A DNA stretch of 64,000 bases from Candidatus Poribacteria bacterium (lineage in GTDB: Bacteria > Poribacteria > WGA-4E > WGA-3G), in NCBI GenBank assembly GCA_022825825.1, contig JAJDWA010000058.1:123778-187777 (forward strand), written 5' to 3'. The stretch's first letter is position 1. Every line of letters begins with the position of its first letter. Below the pieces are notes generated by a model that was not told where the DNA came from, made no database searches, and saw only the letters and a list, made by a program, of their open reading frames with translations. Positions 28,836 to 38,043 of this stretch are shown here, piece after piece. Position numbers and translations under genes: made by a program.

Positions 28836-29609
28836 CTATAAACTAATTGTGCTGTTTGGATGCCAAAGATGTTCGTCTGTAATACCTAATTCTTCCAAAA
28901 TTGGTTCAAGTAGTGATAATTCTCCCAGCTGCTTTGTGTTATGTGCATCGCTCCCGATAAGTAGTTTCACATCCCGTTCCAAGCACAGTTGATAAAACTC
29001 AATAAGGTGGCGTTGATTATAACGTACCATCTTGGGACTGATCTCTATACCTAAGTCCCGCTGAGATGCAAGATCAAGTTGATATATCAACCGTTTCTGC
29101 TCAATGTTACGCATCATTTCCTGTCCAAAGGCGGTGAGTTCCTCGGCGGAAAACTGAAAAACATCTGGTGAGAGAAGAAATGGATGGACAACTGCATCGG
29201 TAATGGGACATGCAATCGCTGCTTCAAACATATAAATTTCGTGGAGTGCCACACGGCGCGGATCGCGAAAACTCCTTGGCTGTGCTACACCGCGGAGATG
29301 ATAGTGATTCGGAGCCATTAGGACATAATCAAAATATGATGCCAAACGAATGTTAATCGAGGTAACCTGATATTCCAACATCTGCGACTCTACACCAAAA
29401 TGCACTTCAATCGATGGATCCGCTTTTTTTATTGCATCTCGTGCAGCTTGAATCCTTTGAACTTTGGACTGATAACTGTAATCATGGTCTGTTATTCCGA
29501 TTGATGCAATATTCCGTTCCTGTTGAAACTGAATAATTTTCTCTATACTGAGATCGTTGTCCGCGCATCCGGAAAGTTGCGTATGAATATGGTAGTCACA
29601 ACTAAACAT
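28836..29609 (-). CDS. PHP-domain metal-dependent phosphoesterase
   Basis: 257 residues from the ATG at 29609, which has AAGGAG six bases upstream; a TTG at 29624 lies before that site and is rejected. Metal-binding PHP motifs are DYHIHTQLSGCADN near the start, SIGITDHDY, the H in MAPNHYHL, VVHPFLL and LLIGSDAHN near the end, the normal order for PHP/histidinol-phosphatase-like enzymes. The substrate is unknown; it may be a sugar or nucleotide phosphate. It stands alone on the minus strand, diverging from the nuo operon. Confidence 0.8.
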   Translation of the reverse strand: MFSCDYHIHTQLSGCADNDLSIEKIIQFQQERNIASIGITDHDYSYQSKVQRIQAARDAIKKADPSIEVHFGVESQMLEYQVTSINIRLASYFDYVLMAPNHYHLRGVAQPRSFRDPRRVALHEIYMFEAAIACPITDAVVHPFLLSPDVFQFSAEELTAFGQEMMRNIEQKRLIYQLDLASQRDLGIEISPKMVRYNQRHLIEFYQLCLERDVKLLIGSDAHNTKQLGELSLLEPILEELGITDEHLWHPNSTISL

Positions 29610-29767
29610 CTTCTGCTCCTTCAAACTTTATCATTCCTATAAAATTATTGCAAACTTTTAGATGTATTGCAACAAAAAATTGCAGAGATGGCAAACCGAA
29701 AACTATATGTTTCAAGGATACCATCCCCTCCAAGATAACGGAAATACGTGAGTCAGTGATTTTTTTC

Positions 29768-29797
29768 TTGCAAATTACAACAGATTTAAGATATACT
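29768..29797 (+). promoter_or_regulatory. Probable nuo operon promoter
   Basis: TTGCAA, 18-base spacer, TATACT, 72 bases upstream of nuoA. It is the only clear promoter-like sequence in the 260-base gap after the PHP gene. Confidence 0.5.
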
Positions 29798-29869
29798 TAA
29801 TAAACAGAATGTCCACAACATACTCAAACAGATCAATAGAAGTTTCGCTTCTAAAACAAGGTCCGAAAG

Positions 29870-30280
29870 ATGCTTTTTAATTTTGCGAATGTCCTGATTT
29901 TTCTAATTGTCGGTTGCCTATTTGTCGTCCTAAATCTTACTATTTCTCGTCTTCTACATACGAAGTTGTTCTCAGGCGAAAAATATATCCCCTACGAATG
30001 TGGGGAAGACCCAATTGGCGACACACGAATTAAGTTCAACACACGTTTTTATGTCATTGCTCTCATTTTCTTAATCTTTGACGTGGAAGTCGTTTTTCTT
30101 CTCCCATGGGCTGTCGTTTTTAGAAGCTTAGGACTCTTTGCGTTTTTGGAAATGCTTGTTTTTATTGCTATCCTATTAGTCGGGCTTGCTTATGTGTGGG
30201 CAAAAGGCGACCTTGAGTGGATACGTTCTACACAATTAGAGGTACAATCCTTCCAAAGGGAGGAAAGTTATGATAATTGA
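29870..30280 (+). CDS. nuoA: NADH-quinone oxidoreductase subunit A
   Basis: 136 residues with three membrane helices. The loop motif [21 protein letters not shown] and [12 protein letters not shown] are diagnostic for NuoA. It is the first gene of the nuo cluster and overlaps nuoB by 11 bases. It sits in the membrane arm near the quinone site. Confidence 0.95.
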   Translation: MLFNFANVLIFLIVGCLFVVLNLTISRLLHTKLFSGEKYIPYECGEDPIGDTRIKFNTRFYVIALIFLIFDVEVVFLLPWAVVFRSLGLFAFLEMLVFIAILLVGLAYVWAKGDLEWIRSTQLEVQSFQREESYDN

Positions 30281-30884
30281 TGAAAAATTAGATAAAAACG
30301 TTATTGTTACTTCAGTTGATGCTGTTGCGAACTGGGCCCGTTCCTCCGCGCTCTGGCCAATGACATTTGGACTTGCGTGCTGTGCAATTGAGTTTATGGC
30401 TACTGCTGCTTCTAACTATGACCTGGACAGATTCGGGGCAGGTGTTCCGCGTGCAACACCACGCCAATCTGATTTAATGGTGATCTCTGGTACTGTAACG
30501 CTGAAAATGGCAACACGTATCAAACGTCTTTATGAGCAGATGCCTGAACCGAAATATGTCATCTCTATGGGTAGCTGTGCTACGAGCGGCGGCCCCTATT
30601 GGCAGCACGGATACCACGTTCTCAAAGGTGTTGATAGGATTATCCCTGTTGATGTTTATGTGCCCGGATGTCCGCCACGCCCAGAAGCGCTCATTGAAGG
30701 CTTGTTGAAGTTACAAGAAAAAATTAAAACCCAAACCGTCGCAAAACGTACGAATGTCCCATTCCTCAAGAGACTCTTCACAAAAACAGAATGGTACGAA
30801 CACGAAAAAACTGAAGGTGCGGATGAGGGAGAGACACCGACACCTGAAGACGAAAATACTGAAAACGCTGAAACCACTGTATAA
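30270..30884 (+). CDS. nuoB: NADH-quinone oxidoreductase subunit B
   Basis: 204 residues. The N2 [4Fe-4S] cluster ligands are present: adjacent C37-C38 ([11 protein letters not shown]), the cysteine in [13 protein letters not shown] and that in [11 protein letters not shown] charged, poorly conserved tail of about 40 residues ([20 protein letters not shown]) extends past the usual end. The ATG overlaps the nuoA stop. The subunit passes electrons to quinone together with NuoD. Confidence 0.97.
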   Translation: MIIDEKLDKNVIVTSVDAVANWARSSALWPMTFGLACCAIEFMATAASNYDLDRFGAGVPRATPRQSDLMVISGTVTLKMATRIKRLYEQMPEPKYVISMGSCATSGGPYWQHGYHVLKGVDRIIPVDVYVPGCPPRPEALIEGLLKLQEKIKTQTVAKRTNVPFLKRLFTKTEWYEHEKTEGADEGETPTPEDENTENAETTV

Positions 30885-30916
30885 AACAGCCCAATCACAT
30901 CTGGAGTAGATATTAC

Positions 30917-31402
30917 GTGAAACCAGAAGAAATCTATAAAACCTTAGCTGACAAGTTTGGCGAATCTATTCTCGGTTTTGACACCGAACTTGCTGGTGAT
31001 CCAATCATTCAAATTGTGCCTTCAGCAATCGCAGACGTGTGTCAATATCTTGCAGAAACTGACACGTTGGCGTTCGATTCGTTGATGTGTCTTAGCGGTG
31101 TTGATCTGGGTGCCAAGGAAGAAGAACTCTCTGTTGTCTATCATCTCTATGCTATGCAACATCGGCATAGTGTGGTTTTGAAAACATCAATGCCAAAAAC
31201 CGATGCGCACCTTCCGAGCGTTTCACATATTTGGAAAACTGCAGACTGGCACGAACGTGAAACTTACGATCTATACGGAATTCTTTTTGAGGGGCACACT
31301 GACCTACGCCGCATCTTACTCCCGGATGATTGGGAAGGATACCCCTTACGAAAAGATTACAAAGAACCTGATTTCTATCGTGGCATGCGCGTGCCTTACT
31401 AA
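30917..31402 (+). CDS. nuoC: NADH-quinone oxidoreductase subunit C
   Basis: 161 residues. The 30-kDa subunit signature WHERETYDLYGILFEGHTDL and DDWEGYPLRKDY are present near the end. The start is GTG 30917, preceded by GGAG about 10 bases away. The length is typical for a stand-alone NuoC, not fused to NuoD. It is part of the hydrophilic connecting arm. Confidence 0.95.
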   Translation: MKPEEIYKTLADKFGESILGFDTELAGDPIIQIVPSAIADVCQYLAETDTLAFDSLMCLSGVDLGAKEEELSVVYHLYAMQHRHSVVLKTSMPKTDAHLPSVSHIWKTADWHERETYDLYGILFEGHTDLRRILLPDDWEGYPLRKDYKEPDFYRGMRVPY

Positions 31403-31459
31403 GCAAAAAATGATAATAAATTGATATAATAGGTAAAATCAATTCTCAAAACCTGCACT

Positions 31460-32665
31460 ATGGAAACTACGCAACAAACAGAATCAAAAATAATTGAACT
31501 AAAACCTTTTACTGATGAGATGGTCGTAAATATGGGACCTCAGCATCCAAGTACACATGGGGTGTTACGTCTGGAATTGCGACTGGATGGCGAGGTTGTG
31601 CGGGAAGCGATTCCACATATCGGTTATCTACATCGATGTTTTGAGAAACATTCAGAAAACCTTTCTTATCCCCAAATCATTCCCTTTACGGATCGCATGG
31701 ATTATGTGGCGGCGATGAACCAGAATTGGGGGTTTTGTCTTGCTGTTGAAAAACTGATGGCAGCAGATGAATCAAAGGATTTTGCGATACCGGAACGCGC
31801 TGAGTATCTGCGTGTACTTATCTGCGAATTAAATCGGATTGCGAGTCACCTACTCTCTTTTGGCACTTACGGCATGGACATCGGGGCGTTCACACCGTTT
31901 CTCTACGCATTTCGCGATCGGGAGAGGCTTCTTCTGCTCTTTGAGAAGATATGCGGCGCACGGCTTACCTATAACTATATCCGCATCGGTGGTGTTTCCG
32001 AAATCATTCCGATGGAACCTGGTTCTATTGATGAACAGAATTATTTAGATGAAATAGAAAGTTTTCTTGACTATTTTGAACCGAAGATTGACGAATATAA
32101 CGATCTTTTGACATCAAATAGCATCTTCTCTGAGCGGACGATGGGCGTCGCTGTGATGTCGGCAGAAATGGCACTGAGTTACGGTGCTACCGGTCCGAAT
32201 ATTCGCGGTTCTGGCGTGGACTGGGATTTACGACGGGATGAACCGTATTCTATTTATGACCGATTTGATTTTGATGTACCTGTCGCTAAGGATATTCCGG
32301 AGTTAGGGGCTGTTGTCGGTGATTGCTGGAGTCGGTACAAAGTGCGTATGGATGAAATGAAGGAATCCGTGCGAATAGTCCGACAAATTTTAGCGGAAGG
32401 TCTACCCGATGGTCCTGTCATGGCTGATTTAAAAGCTGTACGTCCACCAAAAGGTGAGATATATTTCCGTAGTGAAGCGCCTCGCGGCGAACTCGGATTT
32501 TACATCGTTAGTGACGGCACACCGAAGCCAGTACGCCTTAAAGGCCGTTCCCCCTGTTTCAGTGCGTTAAGTGCGCTACAAGAACTGAGTCGTGGCTTGA
32601 TGGTTGCAGATATTATTGCTATTATCGGCAGTATTGATATTGTTATGGGAGAAGTTGATCGGTAA
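31460..32665 (+). CDS. nuoD: NADH-quinone oxidoreductase subunit D
   Basis: 401 residues of the 49-kDa subunit. GPQHPSTHGVLRLELRLDGE near the N-terminus, GYLHRCFEKHSE, RGSGVDWDLRRDEPYS and the C-terminal IIGSIDIVMGEVDR are hallmark stretches. The conserved histidine and tyrosine region of the quinone pocket is retained. The ribosome site is weak, so translation may be coupled to nuoC 57 bases upstream. Confidence 0.97.
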   Translation: METTQQTESKIIELKPFTDEMVVNMGPQHPSTHGVLRLELRLDGEVVREAIPHIGYLHRCFEKHSENLSYPQIIPFTDRMDYVAAMNQNWGFCLAVEKLMAADESKDFAIPERAEYLRVLICELNRIASHLLSFGTYGMDIGAFTPFLYAFRDRERLLLLFEKICGARLTYNYIRIGGVSEIIPMEPGSIDEQNYLDEIESFLDYFEPKIDEYNDLLTSNSIFSERTMGVAVMSAEMALSYGATGPNIRGSGVDWDLRRDEPYSIYDRFDFDVPVAKDIPELGAVVGDCWSRYKVRMDEMKESVRIVRQILAEGLPDGPVMADLKAVRPPKGEIYFRSEAPRGELGFYIVSDGTPKPVRLKGRSPCFSALSALQELSRGLMVADIIAIIGSIDIVMGEVDR

Positions 32666-32710
32666 AACTGTTTGACAACAGAAGGTGTAACCCACAAAAT
32701 AGGAGATTAG

Positions 32711-33949
32711 ATGCCAGAAATTTTTTCTGAAGGGTTCTTTCCAAAAATAAATTTGCAAGAAGGAACAAATTGGGCAACAGATTTCGTGCGGGATGTTATC
32801 ATTCCACGATTGCCCGAAGCGGTTGCTGGACATTTTCCCATGGAATTAGGCACGGTGCTCGTTATGCTTGCTTTCGCAGGTATTTTTGTCGCTGTTGTGC
32901 CACTGCTCCCATTAGTATTGGTGCTTGCTGAGCGGAAAGTCGCTGCACGTTTTCAGAATCGGACCGGTCCGATGCGTGTTGGTCCTTGGGGCACACTGCA
33001 AACGTTGGCGGACGGCATAAAACTCATCTTCAAAGAGGATTATATCCCTCCGCAAGGCGATAAACTTCTTTTTCTGCTTGCCCCATACATCATATTTGCA
33101 TGCTCTTTCGCTGTTTTTGCTGCAATTCCGTTCGGAGATGGAATCCCTATTCCCAGCGACTTTAATATCGGCATCTTCTATATCATGGCGATCTCATCTG
33201 TGATTGTGATGGGTGTAATTATGGCAGGTTGGTCCTCAAACAGCAAATGGTCACTGTTAGGTTCTTTACGTTCCGCTGCGCAGATTGTCAGTTATGAAAT
33301 CCCGCTCGGTCTCTCTATTTTAACTGTTGTGATGCTTGTGGAAAGTTTAGGCATGCGGGACATCGTGAACAGTCAATCTGGCGGAATTTTCACTTGGCTC
33401 ATTTTTCGGACACCCTTTACCTTCATCGCATTTTTTATCTTCTTTATATCTTCTATTGCGGAGGTCAACCGAACGCCATTTGATCTACCCGAAGCGGAAT
33501 CCGAAATCGTTGCAGGATTCCATACCGAATATAGCGGGATGCGGTTTGCCCTCTTCTTTATCGCTGAATACGCAAATATGTTTGCAGTGAGTGCAATTGG
33601 GGTGACGCTGTTCCTCGGTGGATGGCAAGGCGTTTTACCGGGTTACGATTTCCTCGGCGGTTTCCCAGGGTTTGTCATCAAAACATTAGGACTCGTTTTC
33701 ATGATGATGTGGTTAAGATGGACACTACCACGTCTACGCGTTGATCAACTTATGAACCTTTGCTGGAAATACTTTATACCAATTTCATTCTTTAATATCT
33801 TAGGCACAGGAATATGGGGACTGATTTTTGAGAAAGATGATGTGTGGAGTATCGGAATCAGTTGTGCAATTATCTATGTCGGTCTCATCGGTGCATACAC
33901 GGTTGCTGGCAGAAATCTGGTTCGAAAACCTGAACCGCAACCGAGTTAG
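32711..33949 (+). CDS. nuoH: NADH-quinone oxidoreductase subunit H
   Basis: 412 residues, longer than the common 320-350 owing to an N-terminal extension of about 50 residues with an amphipathic stretch. Multi-pass membrane protein with signatures AERKVAARFQNRTGPMRVGP, SIAEVNRTPFDLPEAESE and FALFFIAEYANM. AGGAG lies seven bases upstream of the ATG. It forms the link between the peripheral and membrane arms. Confidence 0.96.
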   Translation: MPEIFSEGFFPKINLQEGTNWATDFVRDVIIPRLPEAVAGHFPMELGTVLVMLAFAGIFVAVVPLLPLVLVLAERKVAARFQNRTGPMRVGPWGTLQTLADGIKLIFKEDYIPPQGDKLLFLLAPYIIFACSFAVFAAIPFGDGIPIPSDFNIGIFYIMAISSVIVMGVIMAGWSSNSKWSLLGSLRSAAQIVSYEIPLGLSILTVVMLVESLGMRDIVNSQSGGIFTWLIFRTPFTFIAFFIFFISSIAEVNRTPFDLPEAESEIVAGFHTEYSGMRFALFFIAEYANMFAVSAIGVTLFLGGWQGVLPGYDFLGGFPGFVIKTLGLVFMMMWLRWTLPRLRVDQLMNLCWKYFIPISFFNILGTGIWGLIFEKDDVWSIGISCAIIYVGLIGAYTVAGRNLVRKPEPQPS

Positions 33950-33961
33950 CTATTACCTATG

Positions 33962-33990
33962 CTGTAGGAGCGATCTCCGAATCGCGACCT
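33962..33990. repeat. Dispersed repeat inside the nuo operon
   Basis: GTAGGAGCGATCTCCGAATCGCGACC contains GCGAT/ATCGC arms around CTCCGA. It lies in the 95-base nuoH-nuoI gap. A related GGGAATCAGAGTTCCCTCCTACC occurs near 63614. Confidence 0.5.
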
Positions 33991-34044
33991 TTACACTCAA
34001 ATTGAGTAAGCAGCAATAGTCAAGTGTAGGAGGTACTAATCAAA

Positions 34045-34764
34045 ATGGACAAATACATACGCAACATATACAAAGGTGTTTACACCGTTCTCGTCGGAAT
34101 GCGGGTCACAATTCGGCAGTTTTTTGAACCGAACGTGACACATCAATATCCATATCAACACGATTTTGAAAAGAAGCAGAACGTCCGAGAGATTCCGAAA
34201 GGGTATCGTGGTCAACTTTACAATCGGATTGAGGATTGCATTGGGTGCAAAAAATGTGAGTTGATTTGTCCTGTGGATTGTATTACGATTACAGGCGACA
34301 AACTTCCGAAAGGTGAACAACTCTGGGATAGCATGAACGTGGTGCATCTCAAGGATGGGCGTGAAGTCATCGGCATTATTGAAGGTGACGACAAGAAAAT
34401 AATGTCAGAAGACTCAATGACAATTACAAATATCACTACCCGCTTAGGTTCACAAGAAGTCATTGATCGTTTGGAAGCATCGGGGGATGAAAGTCGAACC
34501 GAGACCTTTTCGACAGAGGAAGTATCGCGCGTTGTTACGCGAAATCCAGTTGTTTTCTATCTCGACCAGTTTGATATTGATATGTCTCTCTGTATGTATT
34601 GTGGTCTTTGCACCGAAGTCTGTCCGACACAATGCCTCGTTATGAAGGATTCACTTGAAGGGATTGAGTATTCATCCTTTGACCGCACCGATTTAATCTT
34701 CAATTTTGATAAGCAAGAGATGTACGATAAAGACGAAGCAGAAAATACAGAAGCTGCAGATTAA
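34045..34764 (+). CDS. nuoI: NADH-quinone oxidoreductase subunit I, with large insertion
   Basis: 239 residues. Two 4Fe-4S ferredoxin motifs are intact: C65, C68, C71, C75 (plus C79) and C183, C186, C189, C193 (plus C197). Between C75 and C183 lie 107 residues, against about 30 in ordinary NuoI, so about 75 residues are inserted. The insert is charged and polar (GREVIGIIEGDDKKIMSEDS). The C-terminus is also acidic. It carries electrons along the peripheral arm to NuoB. The insertion may form an extra surface for an electron donor. Confidence 0.93.
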   Translation: MDKYIRNIYKGVYTVLVGMRVTIRQFFEPNVTHQYPYQHDFEKKQNVREIPKGYRGQLYNRIEDCIGCKKCELICPVDCITITGDKLPKGEQLWDSMNVVHLKDGREVIGIIEGDDKKIMSEDSMTITNITTRLGSQEVIDRLEASGDESRTETFSTEEVSRVVTRNPVVFYLDQFDIDMSLCMYCGLCTEVCPTQCLVMKDSLEGIEYSSFDRTDLIFNFDKQEMYDKDEAENTEAAD

Positions 34765-34775
34765 AGAAATTATAA

Positions 34776-35294
34776 ATGGAATTTACACTTAAAACATTTA
34801 TCTTTTACGGTTTCGCACTGATAACAATTGCTTCAGCACTCGCTGTGGTAACCGTCCGCAACATCGTTCATGCAGCGTTTGCACTGATGGTTACCCTCTT
34901 TGGCGTAGCGGGGCTTTATGTGTTTCTACAAGCGGATTTTCTCGCTGCAACGCAGGTGATTGTCTATGTAGGCGGAATCCTGGTACTTATCCTCTTCGGC
35001 GTGATGATGACAAGCGGACGTTTAGAGATGCGTATCCATATTGAACGCGGTCAACTCCTATTAGGTGGTGGAATTTCTCTTGCGCTGCTTATGCTGCTTT
35101 TGACGGTCATTGCCAATACGCCCAGATGGGAAAATCTCACCGATGACGGAACCCCACTTGAACCGACAACAAAACAGATTGGTGAATTGATTTTGAATGA
35201 AAAGTTTCTACTACCATTTGAAGTTGCATCTGTGCTGCTGTTAGTTGCGCTAATCGGTGCTGCGCTTATTTCTCGCAAGGAGGTTCGGGATTAA
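34776..35294 (+). CDS. nuoJ: NADH-quinone oxidoreductase subunit J
   Basis: 172 residues, five predicted membrane helices. The segment NIVHAAFALMVTLFGVAGLYVFLQADFLAATQVIVYVGGILVL region (about residues 29-72) is the conserved NuoJ core with the pi-bulge helix. It starts 11 bases after nuoI. Confidence 0.94.
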   Translation: MEFTLKTFIFYGFALITIASALAVVTVRNIVHAAFALMVTLFGVAGLYVFLQADFLAATQVIVYVGGILVLILFGVMMTSGRLEMRIHIERGQLLLGGGISLALLMLLLTVIANTPRWENLTDDGTPLEPTTKQIGELILNEKFLLPFEVASVLLLVALIGAALISRKEVRD

Positions 35295-35337
35295 TTTCCG
35301 TTGCTATTTGTTTAATTTTGAGTCTTTAGGATAAAAA

Positions 35338-35670
35338 ATGAGTCTACAACACTATTTAGTCATCAGTGCAATTCTGTTTTCACTCGGTATTTTCGCAGTG
35401 CTGACTCGCAAAAACGCTATCAGTATTTTGATGGGAATTGAGCTTATTCTCAATTCCTGTAATCTCAACTTCGTTGCATTTTCTCGGTTTGTTACGCCAT
35501 CTGAAAACATTGTTGGTTCGGAAGTCTTTCGCCTTGATGGTCAAATAATCGCTATCTTCGGCATTGTGCTTGCTGCAGCGGAAGCGGCAGTCTTTCTCGC
35601 AATTATTCTGGCTATTTACCGTGAATTCGGTAGCATACGTCCAGACAAAGTGGATACCTTGAAAGGTTAA
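35338..35670 (+). CDS. nuoK: NADH-quinone oxidoreductase subunit K
   Basis: 110 residues with three membrane helices. The signature MGIELILNSCNLNFVAFSR and a second buried glutamate in AAAEAAVFLAIIL belong to the proton-channel residues of NuoK. It is followed by a hairpin-bearing gap of 110 bases before nuoL. Confidence 0.96.
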   Translation: MSLQHYLVISAILFSLGIFAVLTRKNAISILMGIELILNSCNLNFVAFSRFVTPSENIVGSEVFRLDGQIIAIFGIVLAAAEAAVFLAIILAIYREFGSIRPDKVDTLKG

Positions 35671-35729
35671 TAATTCTTATGCAGTTAAAAGTTCAATTCA
35701 ATCAGTTACCATTCGGTCTTTTCAGAAAC

Positions 35730-35755
35730 CCGCTTGCAACAACGGCTGCAAGCGG
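35730..35755. other. Intercistronic hairpin between nuoK and nuoL
   Basis: CCGCTTGCA/TGCAAGCGG, perfect 9-base arms with an 8-base loop, 26 bases before the nuoL ATG, whose ribosome site is poor. It may affect nuoL translation or mRNA stability. No T-run follows, so it is not a terminator. Confidence 0.6.
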
Positions 35756-35780
35756 AGTAGGAGGCCCATAGTTAAAAAAT

Positions 35781-37994
35781 ATGGTAGTAACGTTAATTGG
35801 CATCATCTTACTATGCCCGCTTGCAGCCTTCGCAATCTTTGCACTATTCGGTTTAGCAAAACGGAGTTTCCCACGACAAGACCTTTTGTCAACAGCAGCA
35901 ATGCTCGTCGCGCTTGTGTGTTCGTTTATCCTTTTACGGGAGGTAGTCCCCGACCCGGAACCGCATACTGTTGATTGGATTTCAATCGGTAAAATCACTT
36001 TCTCAATGGGTTTTTACCTGGACAGCGTGACAGTGATTATGCTGATTGTTGTTACGCTGGTGAGTAGCCTTGTTCATATCTTCTCTATCGGCTACATGCA
36101 TGGTGACCCAAGGTATCCACGGTTTTTCGCCTATCTTTCGCTTTTCTCCTTTTCAATGCTGTTTTTGGTGGTCTCTGATAATTTGCTTGGCATTTATATC
36201 GGTTGGGAACTGGTTGGTCTCTGCTCCTATCTGCTCATCGGATTTTGGTTTGAAAAAGACTCCGCTGCGAATGCGTGTAAGAAAGCGTTTCTGACAACCC
36301 GTGTCGGTGATATCGGCATGTTCATCGGCATGATGATGCTCTTTGCGAAATTCAAGACGCTTTCACTTTACGATGGGTCCGAAAATGGCATTTTTACACT
36401 TGTGGAAGGTTTAAGCGGCACCGGAGATATGATATGGCTATCTATCGCTGGTGTGCTTATTTTTTGTGGTGCTGTTGGTAAATCTGCACAAGTGCCGTTG
36501 CATACATGGTTGCCCGATGCGATGGAAGGTCCGACTCCTGTTAGCGCATTAATCCATGCCGCTACAATGGTTGCCGCAGGTGTGTACCTCACTGCTCGGA
36601 TGTTCCCGATTTTGACACCGGGTTCGTCTTTAGTAATTGCTTATGTCGGTGGAATTACCGCACTCGTTGCTGCAACTATTGCGATTGTCCGATTTGATAT
36701 AAAACGGGTTTTGGCATACTCTACGGTTAGCCAATTAGGATATATGATGTTGGCAATTGGTGCTGGCAGTTATGTTGCGGGACTATTCCATCTTACTACG
36801 CACGCGTTTTTCAAAGCGCTGCTGTTTCTCGGTTCAGGAAGTGTTATTCATGCCTTCCACGCAATGCATGCCCACCATAACGATGAACACACAAACGGTG
36901 AGGAACATGAGCACGATGACCACAGTTTGGTTCATGAGCACGGTTCTGAAATCCCACCGGACCAGGATATGCGGAACATGGGTGGGCTCCGCAGAAAAAT
37001 GCCACTGACCTTTATTACTATGCTTATTGCAACGTTGTCTATTTCTGGTGTTCCGTTTATCTTTTCAGGGTTTTGGAGCAAAGATGCGATTTTAGGCGGT
37101 GTGCTTGGACGGGCAATGGAATGGAACTCAGTGCATCATTATCTTTTATTTGGTATGGCACTTTGCGCTGCAGGAATAACAGCGTTCTATATGTTCCGTC
37201 TGATATTCATGACCTTTTTCGGTGAACCGCGCAATCAAGAAATGCACGACATGGCGCACGAGTCCCTCTGGGTGATGGTAGTGCCACTTCTCGTTTTGGC
37301 GATACTGAGTTTGCCTGTCGTGAATAAACTCTGGTTCAACAAAGACTATATTATTCGGCCTGACCAACCCCATGTTCATGCCCCACAACATGCCTACGTT
37401 TCACCTGATACAAAAACAGGCGATGTGGATTTTGGCATCGTATTCTTCGGGATTTCTGAGGCAGAAGCAGCCGAAGATGAAGGTGGACAGGACATTGGAC
37501 ATGCTGATGACGCGCATCATGCTGCACACGAGCTCGCACATAATATCGCAATGGTACTGTCTATCATTGTTGCAGGTTTAGGAATACTTTTATCATGGCT
37601 GTTTTACCATAGACGAAGGTTCTCTGCCGAATCTGTTGCAACAAAGTTCAGTCCCGTCTACAACCTATTTTGGAACAAATATTATTTTGACGAATTTTAT
37701 GATGGCGTATTAGTTGCGCTGACGGTATGGAAGTCTCGACTTTTTGCCAAATTTGACCTTTCTGTTGTTGACGGGATCGTTAACGGTGTTGCAACGATAG
37801 TACGTCAAATATTCGCTGCATTCATCGGATTTTTTGATAATCGTGTTGTTGATGGTATTGTTAACCGAGTAGCAGAGGTTACGTGGGCAGCTGGCGGCAG
37901 GATACGAAGAATTCAAACAGGAGCCATACAAACCTATCTCTTTGTCGTTCTTGGCGGGATAGTGTTGATAATTTTGATTTTCCGGGCATTGTAG
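35781..37994 (+). CDS. nuoL: NADH-quinone oxidoreductase subunit L
   Basis: 737 residues, longer than the typical 600-650. Antiporter-like core is clear: IGWELVGLCSYLLIGFWFEK, the VPLHTWLPDAMEGPTPVSAL loop and the KRVLAYSTVSQLGYM motif. Two insertions are notable: a histidine- and acid-rich loop near 357-395 (HAHHNDEHTNGEEHEHDDHS) and a second near 528-587 that is also rich in histidine. The long C-terminal lateral helix region is present. It pumps protons at the far end of the membrane arm. Confidence 0.95.
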   Translation: MVVTLIGIILLCPLAAFAIFALFGLAKRSFPRQDLLSTAAMLVALVCSFILLREVVPDPEPHTVDWISIGKITFSMGFYLDSVTVIMLIVVTLVSSLVHIFSIGYMHGDPRYPRFFAYLSLFSFSMLFLVVSDNLLGIYIGWELVGLCSYLLIGFWFEKDSAANACKKAFLTTRVGDIGMFIGMMMLFAKFKTLSLYDGSENGIFTLVEGLSGTGDMIWLSIAGVLIFCGAVGKSAQVPLHTWLPDAMEGPTPVSALIHAATMVAAGVYLTARMFPILTPGSSLVIAYVGGITALVAATIAIVRFDIKRVLAYSTVSQLGYMMLAIGAGSYVAGLFHLTTHAFFKALLFLGSGSVIHAFHAMHAHHNDEHTNGEEHEHDDHSLVHEHGSEIPPDQDMRNMGGLRRKMPLTFITMLIATLSISGVPFIFSGFWSKDAILGGVLGRAMEWNSVHHYLLFGMALCAAGITAFYMFRLIFMTFFGEPRNQEMHDMAHESLWVMVVPLLVLAILSLPVVNKLWFNKDYIIRPDQPHVHAPQHAYVSPDTKTGDVDFGIVFFGISEAEAAEDEGGQDIGHADDAHHAAHELAHNIAMVLSIIVAGLGILLSWLFYHRRRFSAESVATKFSPVYNLFWNKYYFDEFYDGVLVALTVWKSRLFAKFDLSVVDGIVNGVATIVRQIFAAFIGFFDNRVVDGIVNRVAEVTWAAGGRIRRIQTGAIQTYLFVVLGGIVLIILIFRAL

Positions 37995-38043
37995 TTAAAA
38001 TACATAAAATACTGCCTGATGGGATAAGGAGGATTCCCACTAC

